From: Paenibacillus eucommiae
Lineage (GTDB): Bacteria > Bacillota > Bacilli > Paenibacillales > NBRC-103111
Reading direction: 5' to 3'
Assembly: GCF_017874215.1 (NCBI RefSeq)
Contig: NZ_JAGGLB010000037.1
Coordinates: 1 to 64,000 of the forward strand
DNA length: 64,000 nt
The notes below the pieces were generated by a model that saw only the letters and a list, made by a program, of their open reading frames with translations, was not told where the DNA came from and did not search any database. A program made the position numbers and the translations under genes. Below, piece by piece: positions 61,737 through 64,000 of the stretch; the first letter of the stretch is position 1; each line of letters starts with the position of its first letter.

Positions 61737-61997
61737 TTATTTGTGCTGGGCCAGGTATGAGCGGACCAATTCCTCGATCAGCTCATCCCGCTCCCGCTTG
61801 CGTATCAGGCTTCTTGCATTATTATGTCTGGGGATATAAGCAGGATCGCCTGATAACAAATACCCGACAATTTGATTAATAGGATTGTATCCCTTTTCCT
61901 GTAAAGCATCGTAAACCGAAAGCAGAACTTCTTTAGGTGATGTCTCGATTTCTTCCGCTTTAACGTTGAATTTCATCGTCTTATCCATGGAACTCAT
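61737..61997 (-). CDS. ireB: IreB-family regulatory phosphoprotein
   Basis: The 86-residue protein has MDKTMKFNVKAEEIETSPKE, LLSVYDALQEKGYNPINQIV and GDPAYIPRHNNARSLIRKRE, as in YrzL/IreB. In Enterococcus IreB is a substrate of the IreK kinase affecting cephalosporin resistance. The ATG at 61997 has GGGGGTG upstream; an ATG three codons on is possible. Confidence 0.92.
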   Translation of the reverse strand: MSSMDKTMKFNVKAEEIETSPKEVLLSVYDALQEKGYNPINQIVGYLLSGDPAYIPRHNNARSLIRKRERDELIEELVRSYLAQHK

Positions 61998-62077
61998 CTG
62001 AAGCACCCCCACTTCCACTAGTGTATATTGTGATATATTCTCTATCAAATTAAAGATTCCTGTTTGTAGAGAAAAAA

Positions 62078-64000
62078 TTATGCATTCTGGTGGGAAACTA
62101 CCTTCTCAACCGCAGCTAACGCCGACGCAAGCTCAGATGGATTTTTGCCGCCTGCTTGTGCCATATCAGGCCTTCCACCGCCACTGCCTCCTACGATAGC
62201 AGCTATTTCCTTAATAATTTTACCGGCATGAAAGCCTTTCGAAACGAGATCAGGCGTTACTGCTGCAACCAGATTCACTTTATCCTCAGCTGCAGAACCT
62301 AACACGATAATGGCCGAGCCCAGCTTGCCTTTCATCTCATCCACAATATTTCTTAGTGAATCCATATCTCCGGCATTAACCTGAGCAGCGAGTACGGGAA
62401 CCCCGGCAATAAGCTTCAGCTGATCAGTAAGCGAGCTGGCCTCGATACGGCCAAGCTTGCCGCGCAAGGACTCATTCTCACGAGCCAGGTCTTTCATCTG
62501 CTGCAAGCTGCTTTCCAAACGCTTAGGAACATCCTGCACATTCGATTTAAGCAGAACCGCAGCTTCTTTGAGCAGCTCTAATTGCTGATCCATATAAGCA
62601 TAAGCACCACGCCCCGTTACCGCTTCTATACGACGGATTCCTGAGCCTATACCTGATTCGCTAACAATTTTGAACAAACCAATTTGTCCTGTATTGTTCA
62701 CATGGCAGCCGCCGCAAAGCTCTAAGCTATAATCGCCGACACGCACTACGCGTACGATTTCGCCATATTTTTCTCCAAATAGCGCCATTGCTCCCATCGC
62801 CTTGGCATCTGCTATCGATTTCAGATCAATATCCACATTTGTATTATACCACACTTGCTGATTAACAAGCTCTTCTATTGCTTGCAATTCTTCCCCGTTA
62901 ATACTGCCGAAATGGGAGAAGTCAAACCGCAGCCGATCCGGCTCCACCAGAGAGCCAGCCTGATTGACATGCTCTCCTAACACTTGCTTGAGCGCTTTAT
63001 GCAGCAGATGGGTGGCCGTATGGTTCTTGATCGTGTCATCCCGGAAGCTCCGGCTGACACTAGCTTCTACTGCATCCCCCTGACGCAGAACGCCAGATTC
63101 AACAGTGACCGTGTGCACATGCTGGCCGTGAGGCGCTTTGCTTACAGCCTCTACCTTCAGCTCTGCCTGAGAACTGCGCATGCTGCCGAGATCACTTACT
63201 TGTCCCCCGCTCTCAGCATAGAAAGGCGTACGATCAAGTACTACCTGGCAAACCTCACCTACGCCAACCATGTCTATAAACTGATTCTCATGGACGATGG
63301 CAATGACATTAGCAGGAACTACCAATTCATTATACCCAACAAATTCACTTTTAGTCGTGAAATCAGCCAGCGGCCCGCCTTGAACATTCATGCTTTCCGA
63401 TTCCTGACGAGCTCCTCTAGCCCTTACACGCTGCTCCTGCATCGCCGCATCGAATCCGGCCCGATTCACTGTCAAGCCCTTCTCACCGGCAAAATCCTCT
63501 GTCAAGTCAAACGGAAAACCGTAGGTATCATATAATTTAAAAGCATCCGGCCCGCTGATTTCGCTGCCTCCGGCCTGGAGAGTCTTCTCGGCCATATCAG
63601 ATAAAATAGCCAGACCATCACTCAACGTTTCATGGAAACGTTCCTCTTCTGTACGGATTACCTTCTCAATAAAGTCAGCTTTGTCTACAACCTCTGTATA
63701 ATAGCTGCCCATAATTTCTCCAACAACAGGCGTCAATTGGTACAAGAACGGCTTATCCAGCCCAAGCACCTTACCATAGCGCACTGCACGGCGGAGCAAT
63801 CGGCGGATTACATATCCACGTCCTTCATTGGAAGGCAGTACCCCGTCTCCTACAGAGAAAGATACCGTCCTGACATGATCGGCAATAACCTTCAAAGCTA
63901 CATCATGCTCTGCGTTAACATGGTACTTCACCCCTGCAAGCTCACAGGTTTTGGCAATAATCGGCTGGAACAAATCTGTATCAAAGTTAGAATCGACCTG
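62078..64000 (-). CDS. alaS: Alanyl-tRNA synthetase, partial (C-terminal 640 residues)
   Basis: The gene runs off the right edge in frame. Present are the end of the catalytic domain (SNFDTDLFQPIIAKT; DHVRTVSFSVGDGVLPSNEG), the editing domain with zinc ligands NHTATHLLHKAL and LELCGGCHVNNTG, a coiled coil and the DHHA1 domain ending GGSGGGRPDMAQAGG. It charges tRNA-Ala and clears Ser/Gly errors. It ends 81 nt before ireB. Confidence 0.97.
   Translation of the reverse strand, partial: QVDSNFDTDLFQPIIAKTCELAGVKYHVNAEHDVALKVIADHVRTVSFSVGDGVLPSNEGRGYVIRRLLRRAVRYGKVLGLDKPFLYQLTPVVGEIMGSYYTEVVDKADFIEKVIRTEEERFHETLSDGLAILSDMAEKTLQAGGSEISGPDAFKLYDTYGFPFDLTEDFAGEKGLTVNRAGFDAAMQEQRVRARGARQESESMNVQGGPLADFTTKSEFVGYNELVVPANVIAIVHENQFIDMVGVGEVCQVVLDRTPFYAESGGQVSDLGSMRSSQAELKVEAVSKAPHGQHVHTVTVESGVLRQGDAVEASVSRSFRDDTIKNHTATHLLHKALKQVLGEHVNQAGSLVEPDRLRFDFSHFGSINGEELQAIEELVNQQVWYNTNVDIDLKSIADAKAMGAMALFGEKYGEIVRVVRVGDYSLELCGGCHVNNTGQIGLFKIVSESGIGSGIRRIEAVTGRGAYAYMDQQLELLKEAAVLLKSNVQDVPKRLESSLQQMKDLARENESLRGKLGRIEASSLTDQLKLIAGVPVLAAQVNAGDMDSLRNIVDEMKGKLGSAIIVLGSAAEDKVNLVAAVTPDLVSKGFHAGKIIKEIAAIVGGSGGGRPDMAQAGGKNPSELASALAAVEKVVSHQNA

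Noticed and set aside
62984..63535. Plus-strand 183-codon ORF opposite alaS
   Set aside because: It lies wholly inside the conserved editing domain of alaS with no ribosome binding site or recognisable domain.

Overview
This window looks like chromosome of an endospore-forming Gram-positive bacterium of the Paenibacillus type. The evidence is an uninterrupted sigK gene, a spoVA cluster, the Sda checkpoint protein, a YjcZ-like mini-protein, LexA/DinR-type SOS boxes of the Firmicutes form, AGGAGG-type ribosome binding sites, and an alaS-ireB-ruvX-DUF1292-mltG block in the same order as in Bacillus. The assignment rests on gene content and style, not on a database search.

Layout. 1-4.4 kb: a four-gene spoVA-type operon (DUF421-DUF1657 fusion, spoVAC, spoVAD, spoVAE) on the minus strand with a divergent DUF1657 gene, bracketed by two same-direction copies of a dispersed repeat. 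4.8-13.9 kb: NADPH dehydrogenase, a four-gene signalling operon (1391-aa hybrid kinase, CheR, CheB, receiver-kinase) and a glycerophosphodiesterase. 14-18 kb: sigK, a PIG-V-like membrane glycosyltransferase, DUF3189 and a polysaccharide deacetylase. 18.1-20.3 kb: an SOS-controlled, translationally coupled cassette of a Y-family polymerase between two related small proteins. 20.4-23 kb: a run of very small genes, including a YjcZ-like peptide and a protein that is 45% methionine. 23.1-27.2 kb: fucose/deoxysugar catabolism (isomerase, kinase, aldolase). 27.4-39 kb: metallophosphoesterase, lactonase, HAD/glycosyltransferase pair, two paralogous Gfo/Idh dehydrogenases around an AraC regulator, aldo/keto reductase and PfkB sugar kinase. 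39.2-46 kb: sda, a heterodimeric ABC exporter with one frameshifted half, a 2-hydroxyacid dehydrogenase and a second glycerophosphodiesterase. 46.4-54.4 kb: the pyruvate dehydrogenase operon pdhABCD, an esterase, a sugar dehydrogenase lipoprotein and LipL, which can lipoylate the E2 subunit. 54.5-58.3 kb: a KinB-like sensor kinase and a chemoreceptor. 58.4-64 kb: two decayed U32 peptidase genes, then mltG, two DUF1292 genes, ruvX, ireB and a partial alaS.

The least explained structure is a composite repeat seen six times (copies near 0.1, 4.0, 15.0, 29.0, 46.2 and 55.9 kb). Its fullest form is a ~123-nt hairpin, a ~155-nt linker, and four short palindromes of the form TTTAACGATG-N5-CATCGTTAAA spaced 51-60 nt apart. 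Base changes between copies are compensatory within the stems, so base pairing itself appears to be maintained. Copies 1 and 2 flank the spoVA cluster.

Functionally the window leans to sporulation and its control (spoVA, SigK, Sda, KinB-like kinase, YjcZ, DUF1657) and to signalling, with central metabolism (pdh, lipL) and sugar use in between. No rRNA, tRNA, CRISPR array, transposase gene or prophage was seen.
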